Part shown: piece by piece, positions 1 through 7,931 of the stretch
How positions within the stretch are numbered: the first letter of the stretch is position 1
Layout: each line of letters opens with the position of its first letter
Assembly (NCBI RefSeq): GCF_002205845.1
Contig: NZ_NISI01000002.1
Location: forward strand, 372,001-436,000
From: Roseateles puraquae
GTDB lineage: Bacteria > Pseudomonadota > Gammaproteobacteria > Burkholderiales > Burkholderiaceae_C
Length of the DNA: 64,000 nt
Direction of reading: 5' to 3'
Notes under the pieces: model-generated
Told to the model about the DNA's origin: nothing
Database searches by the model: none
What the model saw: the letters and a program-made list of their open reading frames with translations, nothing else
Made by a program: the position numbers and the translations under genes

Positions 1-122
1 GCGCCGCGGTGGGCCAGCCGCTGACCCTGCGCCGCCACGCCGGCTACGACCACGGCTACTACTTCATCGCGAGCTTCATTGACGACCACTTGCGGCATCA
101 CGCCCGCGAGCTGCTGGGCTAG
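1..122 (+). CDS. fghA: S-formylglutathione hydrolase, C-terminal fragment
   Basis: This is the last 39 codons of a gene that begins before the window; the reading frame enters at base 3 and stops with TAG at 120-122. The fragment contains [20 protein letters not shown], which matches the C-terminal catalytic-His region (D-H-S/G-Y-x-F-I-x-S-F-x-x-D-H-x-x-x-H) of S-formylglutathione hydrolases, esterases that release formate from S-formylglutathione in glutathione-dependent formaldehyde detoxification. The alcohol dehydrogenase partner (frmA/adhC), if present, would lie to the left. Only the tail is visible, so the name rests on that motif. Confidence 0.8.
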   Translation, partial: AAVGQPLTLRRHAGYDHGYYFIASFIDDHLRHHARELLG

Positions 123-138
123 GCCCGAGGCGGTTGCA

Positions 139-162
139 ATTCATGTGGGAAGCCACATGAAT
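139..162. promoter_or_regulatory. Perfect 10-bp inverted repeat upstream of dctA
   Basis: The arms ATTCATGTGG (139-148) and CCACATGAAT (153-162) are exact reverse complements separated by GAAG. The element lies 16 nt after the fghA stop and 63 nt before the dctA start. No T-run follows, so a regulator binding site for dctA is more likely than an intrinsic terminator. No convincing sigma-54 promoter (GG-N10-GC with TGGCAC/TTGC) was found between it and dctA. Confidence 0.5.
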
Positions 163-225
163 CGTCGCGTCCCTCGCACCTAAGCTGCCGCGCTGGCCCC
201 GCTCGAAGGGCCGCAGGAGACGCGC

Positions 226-1578
226 ATGTCAGCCACCCCCGCCGGGCGCCAGCCCCTTTACAAGTCGCTCTACGTCCAGGTCGTCACGGCCATCCTGATC
301 GGCGTGCTGGTCGGCCACTTCTTCCCGCAGACGGGCGAGGCCCTCAAGCCGCTGGGCGATGGCTTCATCAAGCTGATCAAGATGATCATCGCGCCCATCA
401 TCTTCTGCACGGTGGTGGTGGGTATCGCCGGCATGGAGGACATGAAGCGCGTCGGCAAGACCGGCGGCTATGCGCTGCTGTATTTCGAGATCGTCTCGAC
501 GCTGGCGCTCATCGTGGGCCTCATCGTCGTCAACCTCGCACAGCCCGGCGCCGGCATGCATGTCGATCCGGCCACGCTCGACACCAAGGGCATCGCCGCC
601 TACACCGGCCCCGGCAAGATGCAGGGCACGGTGGAGTTCCTGCTGGCCATCATCCCGAACTCGGTGGTGGATGCCTTCGCCAAGGGCGAGATGCTGCAGG
701 TGCTGCTGTTCTCGGTGCTGTTCGGGTTTGCGCTGCACCGCTTCGGGGGCCGTGGCACGCTGGTGTTCGACGGCATCGAGAAGACCTCGCATGTGCTGTT
801 CGCCATCGTCGGCATGATCATGAAGGTGGCCCCCATTGGTGCCTTCGGTGCGATGGCCTTCACCATCGGCAAGTACGGCGTGGGCTCGCTGGTGTCGCTG
901 GCCAAGCTGATGGGCGCCTTCTACGCCACGTGCCTCATCTTCATCTTCCTGGTGCTGGGCACGGTCGCGCGGCTGCACGGCTTCTCGGTCTGGAAGTTCA
1001 TCAAGTACATCAAGGAAGAGCTGCTCATCGTGCTGGGCACCTCGTCCAGCGAGTCGGTGCTGCCGCGCATGATGGCCAAGCTGGAGAACCTGGGGGTGCG
1101 CAAGTCCACCGTCGGCCTGGTCATCCCGACGGGCTACTCCTTCAACCTCGACGGCACCTCCATCTACCTGACCATGGCGGCGGTCTTCATCGCCCAGGCC
1201 ACCGACACACCCATGACGCTGACCCAGCAGCTCACCCTGCTGGGTGTGTTGCTGCTGACGTCCAAGGGCGCCGCCGGTGTGACCGGCAGCGGTTTCATCG
1301 TGCTGGCGGCCACGCTGTCGGCCGTGGGCCATGTGCCGGTGGCGGGCCTGGCGCTCATCCTGGGCATCGACCGCTTCATGTCCGAGGCCCGGGCATTGAC
1401 CAACCTGGTCGGCAACGGCATTGCGACCGTCGTGGTGGGCAAGTGGACCGGCGACCTCGACACCGCCCGCCTGCACGCCGTGCTGGACCACGAGACCCCG
1501 GCCGAAGCCGACGCGCCCGAGGCGGTGCTGGACACCGTGGACCAGCACATGCCGGGAGCGCCCGCGCGTCGACCGTGA
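226..1578 (+). CDS. dctA: C4-dicarboxylate:H+/Na+ symporter DctA
   Basis: 450-residue inner-membrane secondary transporter of the DAACS (glutamate/dicarboxylate symporter) family, importing succinate, fumarate and malate aerobically. The first transmembrane segment starts near residue 15 ([19 protein letters not shown]). The family signatures are intact: the serine-rich hairpin [12 protein letters not shown] (about residues 267-278) and the substrate-site motif [10 protein letters not shown] (about 308-317). Length fits the family (about 430-450). The ATG is preceded by AGGAG at a suitable distance. A dctBD two-component system is not beside it. The gene stands alone, followed 22 nt later by uup. 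Confidence 0.95.
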   Translation: MSATPAGRQPLYKSLYVQVVTAILIGVLVGHFFPQTGEALKPLGDGFIKLIKMIIAPIIFCTVVVGIAGMEDMKRVGKTGGYALLYFEIVSTLALIVGLIVVNLAQPGAGMHVDPATLDTKGIAAYTGPGKMQGTVEFLLAIIPNSVVDAFAKGEMLQVLLFSVLFGFALHRFGGRGTLVFDGIEKTSHVLFAIVGMIMKVAPIGAFGAMAFTIGKYGVGSLVSLAKLMGAFYATCLIFIFLVLGTVARLHGFSVWKFIKYIKEELLIVLGTSSSESVLPRMMAKLENLGVRKSTVGLVIPTGYSFNLDGTSIYLTMAAVFIAQATDTPMTLTQQLTLLGVLLLTSKGAAGVTGSGFIVLAATLSAVGHVPVAGLALILGIDRFMSEARALTNLVGNGIATVVVGKWTGDLDTARLHAVLDHETPAEADAPEAVLDTVDQHMPGAPARRP

Positions 1579-1600
1579 AGCCTCGGGGGACAATCCCCCG

Positions 1601-3469
1601 ATGGCAGTCCTCTCCCTCACCAACGCTCATCTCGCCTTCGGCCACGTCGCCCTGCTGGATGGCGCCAACTTCGCCCTCGAAACCGGCGAGCGTGTCGGCC
1701 TCATCGGCCGCAACGGCACGGGCAAGTCCTCGCTGCTGAAGATCCTCGCCGGCCTCGAGAAGCTCGACGACGGCCTGCTGCAGCAGCAGCACGGCCTCAC
1801 CAACGTCTACGTGCCGCAGGAGCCGGAGCTGCGCGGTGACGCCACCATCTTCGACGTCGTCAGCGAGGGCGTGGCCGAGTCCAGGTCGCTGCGCGAGCGC
1901 TACGAGCGGCACGACGAGAACGACGACCTGGCCTGGGTGCAGGAGCGCATTGAGCACATCGGTGCCTGGAACTGGGAGCAGCGGGTCGACGAGACCCTGC
2001 ACCGGCTGGGCCTGGACGGCTCGCGACTGGTGGGCAGCCTCTCCGGCGGCCTGAAGAAGCGGGTGGCCCTGGGCCGTGCGCTGGTGGCGCAACCGGACGT
2101 GTTGCTGCTGGACGAGCCCACCAACCACCTCGACCTCGACGCCATCGCCTGGCTGGAAGGTCTACTCAACGACTTCAAGGGCTCGCTGCTGCTGATCACC
2201 CACGACCGCCAATTCCTGGACAACGTGGCCAACCGCATCGTCGAGCTCGACCGTGGCCAGCTGCGTGGCTACCCGGGCAACTTCGCGGCCTTCCAGGCGG
2301 CCAAGGCCTACGAGCTGGAGAACGAGGCCCTGGCCAACGCGCGCTTCGACAAGCTGCTGGCGCAGGAGGAGGTCTGGATCAGGAAGGGCGTGGAGGCTCG
2401 TCGCACCCGCTCGGTGGCGCGCGTGCAGCGCCTGCAGGAGATGCGGGCGCAGCATGCGGCGCGGCGCGACGTGCAAGGCAAGGTGCGGCTGGACATCGAC
2501 ACCGGGGCGAGCAGCGGCAAGATCGTCGCGGAGCTGGAGGACGTGTCCAAGAGCTTTGGTGACCGCGCGATCGTGCGCGGATTCACCGGCACCATCCTGC
2601 GCGGCGACAAGGTCGGCCTGATCGGCCCCAACGGTGCGGGCAAGACGACGCTGCTCAGGATGATCCTCGGCGAGCTGCCGCCGGACAGCGGCACGGTGCG
2701 CCTGGGCTCGCGCCTGACCGTCGCCTACTTCGACCAGATGCGCGACACGCTGAACCTCGACGCGACCCTGGCCGACACCATCAGCCCGGGTTCGGAATGG
2801 ATCGAGATCGGCACGCAGAGGAAGCACGTGAAGAGCTACCTCGGCGACTTCCTGTTCTCGCCCGCGCGGGCCAATTCACCGGTGCGTACGCTGTCCGGTG
2901 GCGAGCGCAACCGGCTGCTGCTGGCGCGCCTGTTCGCGCGGCCCGCCAACGTGCTGGTGCTGGACGAGCCCACCAACGACCTCGACATCGAGACGCTGGA
3001 ACTGCTGGAGGAACTGCTGGCGGAGTACGACGGCACGGTGTTTCTCGTCAGCCACGACCGGCGCTTTCTGGACAACGTGGTGACGTCCACCATCGTGTTC
3101 GAAGGGGACGCCCGCTGGCGCGAGTACGAAGGCAGCGTGCAGGACTGGCTGACCCAGTCCAAGCGCGCCGCGGTGCTGCAGGCCCAGGCGGCACCGGCCG
3201 TGGCCTCGCCACCGCCCGCGCCAGCCGCGGCGCCCGTCGTCGCGACCAAGCGCAAGCTCAGCTACAAGGAGCAGCGCGAGCTGGAGGAAATCCCGCAGCA
3301 GATTGCCGCGCTGGAGGCTGAGCAGACCCAGCTCAACGCGCTGCTCGCCGGCACCGAGCTCTACACCCAGGGCGCCGCCCGCATCCAGGCCGTGACCGAG
3401 CGCGCTGCGCAGGTGGATGAGGAATTGCTGGTGCTCCTGGAGCGCTGGGAAACGCTGGAGGCCAAATGA
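1601..3469 (+). CDS. uup: ABC-F family ATPase Uup
   Basis: 622-residue soluble protein with two ABC ATPase cassettes and no membrane segments, typical of the ABC-F translation/ribosome-associated ATPases. Cassette 1 has GRNGTGKSS (about residue 36), LSGGLKKR and LLLDEPTNHLD; cassette 2 has GPNGAGKTT, LSGGERNR and LVLDEPTNDLD. A charged C-terminal coiled-coil (about 540-622, beginning KRKLSYKEQRELEEIP) is the Uup-type extension, which in E. coli Uup binds DNA and affects transposon excision. I chose the ATG at 1601 because MAVLSLTNAHLAFG matches family N-termini. There is no Shine-Dalgarno; GACAAT at 1589-1594 lies 6 nt upstream, suggesting a leaderless message. The stop overlaps the next start (ATGA). 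Confidence 0.93.
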   Translation: MAVLSLTNAHLAFGHVALLDGANFALETGERVGLIGRNGTGKSSLLKILAGLEKLDDGLLQQQHGLTNVYVPQEPELRGDATIFDVVSEGVAESRSLRERYERHDENDDLAWVQERIEHIGAWNWEQRVDETLHRLGLDGSRLVGSLSGGLKKRVALGRALVAQPDVLLLDEPTNHLDLDAIAWLEGLLNDFKGSLLLITHDRQFLDNVANRIVELDRGQLRGYPGNFAAFQAAKAYELENEALANARFDKLLAQEEVWIRKGVEARRTRSVARVQRLQEMRAQHAARRDVQGKVRLDIDTGASSGKIVAELEDVSKSFGDRAIVRGFTGTILRGDKVGLIGPNGAGKTTLLRMILGELPPDSGTVRLGSRLTVAYFDQMRDTLNLDATLADTISPGSEWIEIGTQRKHVKSYLGDFLFSPARANSPVRTLSGGERNRLLLARLFARPANVLVLDEPTNDLDIETLELLEELLAEYDGTVFLVSHDRRFLDNVVTSTIVFEGDARWREYEGSVQDWLTQSKRAAVLQAQAAPAVASPPPAPAAAPVVATKRKLSYKEQRELEEIPQQIAALEAEQTQLNALLAGTELYTQGAARIQAVTERAAQVDEELLVLLERWETLEAK

Positions 3470-3867
3470 GCGCCGGGCTGCAGCAGGAGTGGCTCGCGCT
3501 GCAAGGCCAGCACGAGCGCTATGAAGGCCTGGCCCTGGGCGTGAAGCTGGTGGCTTTCGCCGCCACGGTCTTGGTGCCTGACAACACGCTGGCCATGCTG
3601 CTGCTGGCGCTGCTGTGGCTGCAGGAGGCGGTGCTCAAGACCTTCCAGGCGCGGCTGGGTGAGCGTCTGCTGGCGATTGAGGCGGGCTTGCGCGCGGACG
3701 CCAGCGAAGGGCAGGGCGCCGTGCCGATGCAGCTGCACAGCGACTGGCTTGCTCGCCGCCCGCGCGGCCTGGCACTGGTGGCGCAGTACCTGAAAAGCGC
3801 GCTGCGGCCGACCGTGGCGCTGCCCTATCCGCTGCTGATCGGCTTGATCGCCTTCGGCGGCTTCTGA
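3466..3867 (+). CDS. Small inner-membrane protein of unknown function
   Basis: 133 residues, start ATG overlapping the uup stop in an ATGA arrangement, so it is probably translationally coupled to uup. Two hydrophobic stretches are visible, residues about 22-50 (LALGVKLVAFAATVLVPDNT and onward) and 115-133 (VALPYPLLIGLIAFGGF), flanking a soluble amphipathic middle. I do not recognise a named family. The gene ends 2 nt before the convergent response-regulator gene at 3870, so the two transcripts meet with no room for a separate terminator. Confidence 0.75.
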   Translation: MSAGLQQEWLALQGQHERYEGLALGVKLVAFAATVLVPDNTLAMLLLALLWLQEAVLKTFQARLGERLLAIEAGLRADASEGQGAVPMQLHSDWLARRPRGLALVAQYLKSALRPTVALPYPLLIGLIAFGGF

Positions 3868-3869
3868 GT

Positions 3870-4502
3870 TCAGGCCGGCTGCAGCTTGCTCACCGGCACG
3901 AAGCCGGCCTGACCCTTGAGCTGCACCACGGTTTCGCCGTGGCGGTGCACCACGTACTGCGCCTCGTGGATGGCGCCCTGGTAGCGCACCCGGTCACCCT
4001 GCTTGATGATGGGCTCGATCGGCAGCACCGGCACGGCCACGCGCGGCATGTCGCCGCGCGGCTGGGCGGTGCGCATGGTGCTGGACAGGCGCTGGTGCAG
4101 CGACGGGTTGTCCTTGGCCAGACCTTCGAGCGCGCGGCCCATGGTGGTCTTGAGCTCTTCAGCCGTGAAGGGCTTTTTCAGCAGGAAGTGCGAGCCGAGT
4201 TCGCGGGCCTGGGCCTCGTGGGTGGGCGTGACCTCGAAGCTCATCAGCGCCAGGCGCAGCTTCGGGCAGCAGTCCTGCTTGAGCCGCTGGAACAGCGCCG
4301 GGCCCGTGAGGTCGGCCTTGGGGAACCAGTCGGTGATCAGGAAGTCGGGCTTGAACAGCAGGCCCTGGGCCAGGGCTTCGTCCGTGTTCGCGCAGCACAG
4401 GATGGACGCCGTGGAGAAGCCGTAGCCCTGCAGCAGCTGCCGGGCGAAGGTCTGGACGCCGGCCAGGGCGTCGACAACGAGGAATTTCAAGGGATCGCTC
4501 AT
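3870..4502 (-). CDS. CheY-like response regulator with small C-terminal beta domain
   Basis: 210 residues. Residues 1-125 form a receiver domain: acidic residue in LVVDA (D11), phospho-acceptor D58 in FLITDWF, the Ser of LALMSFEVT and the conserved Lys of LLKKPFT. After a linker the last 45 residues (VRYQGAIHEAQYVVHRHGET and onward) look like a small beta barrel and match no DNA-binding output domain I know. No kinase gene is adjacent. The start was set at 4502 because MSDPLKFLVVDA begins the receiver fold. An orphan regulator acting by protein contact is plausible but inferred. Confidence 0.8.
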   Translation of the reverse strand: MSDPLKFLVVDALAGVQTFARQLLQGYGFSTASILCCANTDEALAQGLLFKPDFLITDWFPKADLTGPALFQRLKQDCCPKLRLALMSFEVTPTHEAQARELGSHFLLKKPFTAEELKTTMGRALEGLAKDNPSLHQRLSSTMRTAQPRGDMPRVAVPVLPIEPIIKQGDRVRYQGAIHEAQYVVHRHGETVVQLKGQAGFVPVSKLQPA

Positions 4503-4674
4503 GGGCACGTTCAGGAGCCGCAGGCGGGGCGGCCCCGGGCGGCGCGGATTGTGCGGCAGCCTCGGCGCCACTGCCTGAGCGCAGGCTGTGTGACCGAGAA
4601 TTTTTCGCGGGTTTTTCGGCCCGGCGGTCGGAGCTGTTGAAGGCCTCCGCCCGCCCCCTCAGGGTTCCCCCGTA

Positions 4675-5199
4675 TCAGGGCCGGATTGGTGCAGGCCTTC
4701 CCCAGGGCGGGCCGTCGCGGGCGGCCTTGCCGCCCACCGGCCAGAGCATTGCTTGGTACAAGCCCTGGACCTCGCCTTCGGCAGCAAAACCCAGCCGTTC
4801 GTAGAGCCGCCGTGCGGGGTTGTGCACCTCGACCTGGATGCTCAGGTGCCTGCCGCTGGCGGCTGCCTGCGCCGCCAGCGTGCGCAGGCACCGAGTGCCC
4901 AGACCCTGCGCGCGGAAGGCCGGCAGCAGCGCGATGTCCAGGATGTGCAGCCGGTCGGGCCGGCTGTCGACCCAGAGCCGGCCGGCCACCGCGTCGTTGA
5001 CGAGGATCAGGTCACAGGCCGCCTGCGGGAAGTGCTGCCGGTAGTGCTGCTGCTGGGCGCGGTGCTGCAGGGCGATGAAGGCATCGCGGTCGTCTGCAGG
5101 CCAGCCGAGAGCGGCCAGTTCATCCGCCCGCACGCTGGCGTAGATGGCGAGCTGCCAGGGCTCGTCAGCCGGTGAGGCGGGGCGCAGCCGATAGTGCAC
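4675..5199 (-). CDS. GNAT family N-acetyltransferase
   Basis: 174 residues with the GNAT fold: N-terminal MHYRLRPASPADEPWQL, beta-4 and the acetyl-CoA pyrophosphate loop ALLPAFRAQGLGTRCLRTL (motif A, R/Q-x-x-G-x-G/A), and motif B VHNPARRLYERLGFAAEGE. The acetyl acceptor cannot be inferred. It starts 20 nt after the tail-collar gene that stops at 5220 and runs in the same direction, so it may be the last gene of that operon. The 172 bp between it and the response regulator hold no gene. Confidence 0.85.
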   Translation of the reverse strand: MHYRLRPASPADEPWQLAIYASVRADELAALGWPADDRDAFIALQHRAQQQHYRQHFPQAACDLILVNDAVAGRLWVDSRPDRLHILDIALLPAFRAQGLGTRCLRTLAAQAAASGRHLSIQVEVHNPARRLYERLGFAAEGEVQGLYQAMLWPVGGKAARDGPPWGRPAPIRP

Positions 5200-5219
5200 A
5201 GGCCCGACCGTTGGCGCCT

Positions 5220-5735
5220 TCAGCCGCGTGACGGGAAGCTGCCCTGCAGCGCGATGCAGAACGGCACGGCGAGGAAAGGCTGACGGTTCTCATGGGGCAG
5301 GCTCGCGCCGGTGGGCCCGACCGAGGAGGGCGCCATCGGCGTGGTGGCGCCACCTGCCCGGTACGCATTGCCGGAGGCGGTGGTCGACATGAGGGCCGCC
5401 GCCGGGCTGGTGGCGGCGGGCGAGCCGCCCGCTTGCAGGCCGTGCGTGTGGCTGGGCATCTCCTGGGGCAGCAGCGTGACCGAGGCGGCGCCGACCGCCT
5501 CGCCCAGCACGCGCTCACTCAGGCCCGGGCCTTGGCCAGTGCCCATGGCGAAGTTCCCGCGCAGGTCGGGCAGGGCGAAGTTGGATGTGCCATTGCCGCC
5601 GAAATAGATACCGATCAACGAGAAGAGCGCCGTGTTCTGGGCAATGGGCATCAACTGGCCGTCGCAACTCGCCCAGCCCCGTGGGGCGAAGTTGTAGGGC
5701 ATGACGCGGATCTCCGCGATGAAAGGGTCTGACAT
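5220..5735 (-). CDS. Tail-collar domain protein (microcystin-dependent protein family), copy 3
   Basis: 171 residues. The N-terminal tail-collar fold has the family hallmarks GWASCDGQLMPIAQNTALFS, then FGGNGTSNFALPDLRGNFAMG, then PSHTHGL and a C-terminal PHENRQPFLAV segment typical of phage tail-collar/MdpB-like proteins. Related proteins are structural or receptor-binding parts of phage tails, but many genomes carry free-standing sets of unknown role. This is the most downstream of three tandem homologues; it begins 10 nt after the previous gene. It ends FCIALQGSFPSRG, parallel to ALVGVFPSRD and SLYGIYPSPN in the other two. No signal peptide is visible. Confidence 0.88.
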   Translation of the reverse strand: MSDPFIAEIRVMPYNFAPRGWASCDGQLMPIAQNTALFSLIGIYFGGNGTSNFALPDLRGNFAMGTGQGPGLSERVLGEAVGAASVTLLPQEMPSHTHGLQAGGSPAATSPAAALMSTTASGNAYRAGGATTPMAPSSVGPTGASLPHENRQPFLAVPFCIALQGSFPSRG

Positions 5736-5745
5736 GCCAGTCTCC

Positions 5746-6264
5746 TCAGTTCGGTGAGGGGTAGATCCCGTACAGCGAAATGATGTAGTTGAGGGTCACC
5801 GTCGGTGCCATGTTTTCGTGCGGTTGCGGGTTGTCACCGCTGCTGGTGATGGCGCCAGCGGCCATGGCCGATGTCACGGGACCCGGGGCGTAGGTGGCCG
5901 CCGTGGTCGTGGCGAGCACCTGGCCGGCCGGTGTGCCGCCGCTGGCTGCCGCCGTGCTTGCGAACAGCGTGTGGGTGTGCACGGGCACCTCGCTGGTCTG
6001 CAGCGTCACGCTCTCGGAGCCCCCGCTTTGCCCGATCGTTCGCGGTGTCAGGCCGGGGCCCTGACCCTGATGCACCGGCACGCGCCCACGCAGGTCCGGC
6101 AGCGCGAAGTTGTTCTGACCGTCGCCGCCGTAGGTGGTGCCGATCAGGTTGAACAGCATGTCGCTTTCAGAGATTGGCACCAGCTGCCCCTGGCACAGCG
6201 CCCAGCCGCTGGGGGCGAAGGTGCCGGCAAAGAGGCGCAACTCGCCCACATAAGGATCAGGCAT
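5746..6264 (-). CDS. Tail-collar domain protein, copy 2
   Basis: 172 residues, homologous to the neighbouring copies: GWALCQGQLVPISESDMLFN, YGGDGQNNFALPDLRGRVPV, PVHTHTLFA and PHENMAPTVTLNYIISLYG. I set the start at the ATG at 6264 and not at the in-frame GTG three codons earlier (6273). GAGGTGA sits 6 nt before the ATG, and MPDPYVGELRL then lines up with MSDPYLGELRL and MSDPFIAEIRV of the other two proteins. The gap to the upstream copy is 15 nt. Function is unknown beyond the fold; the three copies probably assemble together or are alternative tips. Confidence 0.88.
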   Translation of the reverse strand: MPDPYVGELRLFAGTFAPSGWALCQGQLVPISESDMLFNLIGTTYGGDGQNNFALPDLRGRVPVHQGQGPGLTPRTIGQSGGSESVTLQTSEVPVHTHTLFASTAAASGGTPAGQVLATTTAATYAPGPVTSAMAAGAITSSGDNPQPHENMAPTVTLNYIISLYGIYPSPN

Positions 6265-6279
6265 GTCGGTCACCTCGCG

Positions 6280-6789
6280 TCAGTCGCGGCTCGGGAAGAC
6301 GCCCACCAGGGCGATGGCCCAGCTGAGCGTCTGGAAGGGTTGCATGTTGGCGTGGCCCTGGCCGCCGGCATTGAGGGCGATGGCGCTGGTGTCCATGCTG
6401 GCGCTGTTGTCAGCCGGGGCATAGCGGTCGATGCCGCCGCGCCCCTTGGTCGCCGGCAAGGCCCCCGCCGGAGAGTTGCTGTCGGCGAACTCGCTGCTGG
6501 CATTGAGCCCGTGGTTGTGCGCCGGCATCTGCTGCGCGCTCAACGTGACGGCCTCCTGCCCGCCCGGTGTACCTGCAGGCAGCGTCGAGTCCGGATGCAG
6601 CGGCGTGCGGCCGCGCAGGTCGGGCAGCATGAAGGTGGTCTGGCCGTTGCCACCATAGGTGGTACCCAGCAGTGAGAACAGCGCCTGGTTTTGTGCAATC
6701 TGCAGCGTCTGCCCGTTGCACAGCGCCCAGCCTTTGGGCGGGGTGGCGAAGCTCATCAGTCTCAGTTCGCCGAGGTATGGATCCGACAT
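6280..6789 (-). CDS. Tail-collar domain protein, copy 1
   Basis: 169 residues with GWALCNGQTLQIAQNQALFS, YGGNGQTTFMLPDLRGRTPL, AHNHGLNA and HANMQPFQTLSWAIALVG, the same domain plan as the two downstream copies. The start at 6789 is preceded by AGGAGGT four nucleotides upstream, the best ribosome-binding site in this operon, suggesting strong expression. It lies 39 nt after the stop of the DUF6916-like gene. Between the conserved N- and C-terminal blocks the three proteins diverge most around the histidine-rich centre, where ligand or receptor contact occurs in phage collar proteins. Confidence 0.88.
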   Translation of the reverse strand: MSDPYLGELRLMSFATPPKGWALCNGQTLQIAQNQALFSLLGTTYGGNGQTTFMLPDLRGRTPLHPDSTLPAGTPGGQEAVTLSAQQMPAHNHGLNASSEFADSNSPAGALPATKGRGGIDRYAPADNSASMDTSAIALNAGGQGHANMQPFQTLSWAIALVGVFPSRD

Positions 6790-6828
6790 GAACACCTCCT
6801 GGGGCAGGATGCGCCGCGCGGTCGTGCG

Positions 6829-7125
6829 CTAGCCAAAGACGGCTTCGTAGGTCATGCCGGTGGCTGATCGGGCCACCGGCACGAGAAAGATGTCCAGCGC
6901 GCCCAGCTCGGCATGGGCCAACCGATAGATGCGCTGGGCGAGCTGCGGTTCGGCGGGCGCGTCGAAGGCAAGGCTGAACGGGGCGCGCGGGCGTGTGCTG
7001 CCTGCCGTGGCGGCCCTGACTGCGACGAGCGCCGTGGCGATCGGCGGCTCGCCGTCGCGCTGGAGCCAGAAGCAACTGCCGACGTGGGGCTGGAAGTCCG
7101 CCAGCGTCAGCGCGCCTTCAGCCAC
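6829..7125 (-). CDS. DUF6916-like small protein
   Basis: 98 residues, GTG start. The pattern is DFQPHVGSCFWLQ at the N-terminus, a central PFSLAFDAP and a C-terminal IYRLAHAELGALDIFLVPVA followed by YEAVFG, which matches my recollection of the DUF6916 family, proteins of about 95-105 residues that are often encoded beside tail-collar protein genes. The gene overlaps the 3' end of the upstream PEP-CTERM gene by 8 nt (GTGGCTGA) and has no clear Shine-Dalgarno, so translation is probably coupled. No catalytic motif or signal peptide is visible. A chaperone or structural partner of the collar proteins is only a guess. Confidence 0.8.
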   Translation of the reverse strand: MAEGALTLADFQPHVGSCFWLQRDGEPPIATALVAVRAATAGSTRPRAPFSLAFDAPAEPQLAQRIYRLAHAELGALDIFLVPVARSATGMTYEAVFG

Positions 7126-7840
7126 GACGGCGCCGTGCCGTGCCGGCGCCCAGGGCGGCAGCCATCAACAGCGCCAGCGTGGCGGGCTCGGGGACGTCGT
7201 TGTTGCCGGGCGGGGTCTCGGCGTCACGGGTGATGAGCGTGATCAGAAAGTCCGCGTGATCCTCGCTGTTGCCGATGTTGACGCCCCGGTCGGCGAACAC
7301 GATGTCATCGAGGTAGAGGCTCACCGTGTCGGCGTCGACCAGCTGCACGAGGCTGGCCGCCGAGACCGAGCTCGCCAGTCCGCTGACGCCACTGGTCAGG
7401 AAGTCGTCGAAGGTCGTGACGCTCAGTCCCACGATCGTCTTGCCGGCGATGCTCAGCCCGTCGAAGACATAACGCGCATGCTCGCCGCCGAAGCCGAGAA
7501 AGCCCGTGATGCTGGCGCCGGCGCTGTTGCTGTCGCCGGCATAGCTGCGCACGCGGATGGTGTCGCCGGAGAAGGTGATGGATTCGTTGTCCAGCAGCCA
7601 GGTGCCAACGGCGCCGCCGCCGGCATAGGTGATGCCCGTTCCGAAATTCAGGGGGCTCACGATCTGCACCGCATTGATCGGTGGTCCACCACCGGGGATG
7701 TTGCTGATGCCGCCTGGCGAGATCAGGCTCACCGTGATGCTGCTCTGGAAGTCGGCATGCGCCGACAGGGCGCAGCAGGCGAGCAGGGCGCCAGTGAAGG
7801 CCGTGAGCCGCCGGCGGACGGAAGATGCAGTAGCAAGCAT
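7118..7840 (-). CDS. PEP-CTERM sorting domain protein
   Basis: 240 residues. Signal peptide at 1-29 (RRRLTAFTGALLACCALSAHA), a beta-rich, Gly/Ser/Asp-rich secreted body, and a C-terminal VPEPATLALLMAAALGAGTA plus RRRRG, the tripartite PEP-CTERM signal (PEP motif, hydrophobic helix, basic tail) recognised by exosortase in bacteria that make exopolysaccharide. The protein should be exported, processed and presented at the surface or released. Start at 7840 has GGGAG upstream. It is the first gene of a tightly spaced set with the DUF6916-like and tail-collar genes. Neither an exosortase nor the rest of its locus is in the window. Confidence 0.9.
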   Translation of the reverse strand: MLATASSVRRRLTAFTGALLACCALSAHADFQSSITVSLISPGGISNIPGGGPPINAVQIVSPLNFGTGITYAGGGAVGTWLLDNESITFSGDTIRVRSYAGDSNSAGASITGFLGFGGEHARYVFDGLSIAGKTIVGLSVTTFDDFLTSGVSGLASSVSAASLVQLVDADTVSLYLDDIVFADRGVNIGNSEDHADFLITLITRDAETPPGNNDVPEPATLALLMAAALGAGTARRRRG

Positions 7841-7931
7841 GAGACGCTCCCTGGCGTTAACCGAGATGTCAGTGGACTCGCCATGGCGCCGGTCCGCCAG
7901 TGCTTTTCCCCGCGAATGAGGGGGGTGCAAC

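Noticed and set aside
163-225. Sigma-54 promoter before dctA
   Set aside because: TGGCCCCGCTCGAAGG has the upstream GG, but no GC dinucleotide ten bases later, and the TTGC element is absent.
229-1623. Long minus-strand open frame (464 codons) opposite dctA
   Set aside because: It is the antisense shadow of a clear transporter gene; its translation is His/Arg/Gln-rich with no domain. The same applies to the 770-codon frame at 8343-10655, the 851-codon minus frame at 23145-25700 and the 650-codon minus frame at 30963-32915. High GC leaves few stops in shadow frames.
4675-7125. Prophage remnant
   Set aside because: Tail-collar proteins alone suggested it, but there are no capsid, portal, terminase, tape-measure, lysis or integrase genes and no attachment repeats, and composition matches the surroundings.
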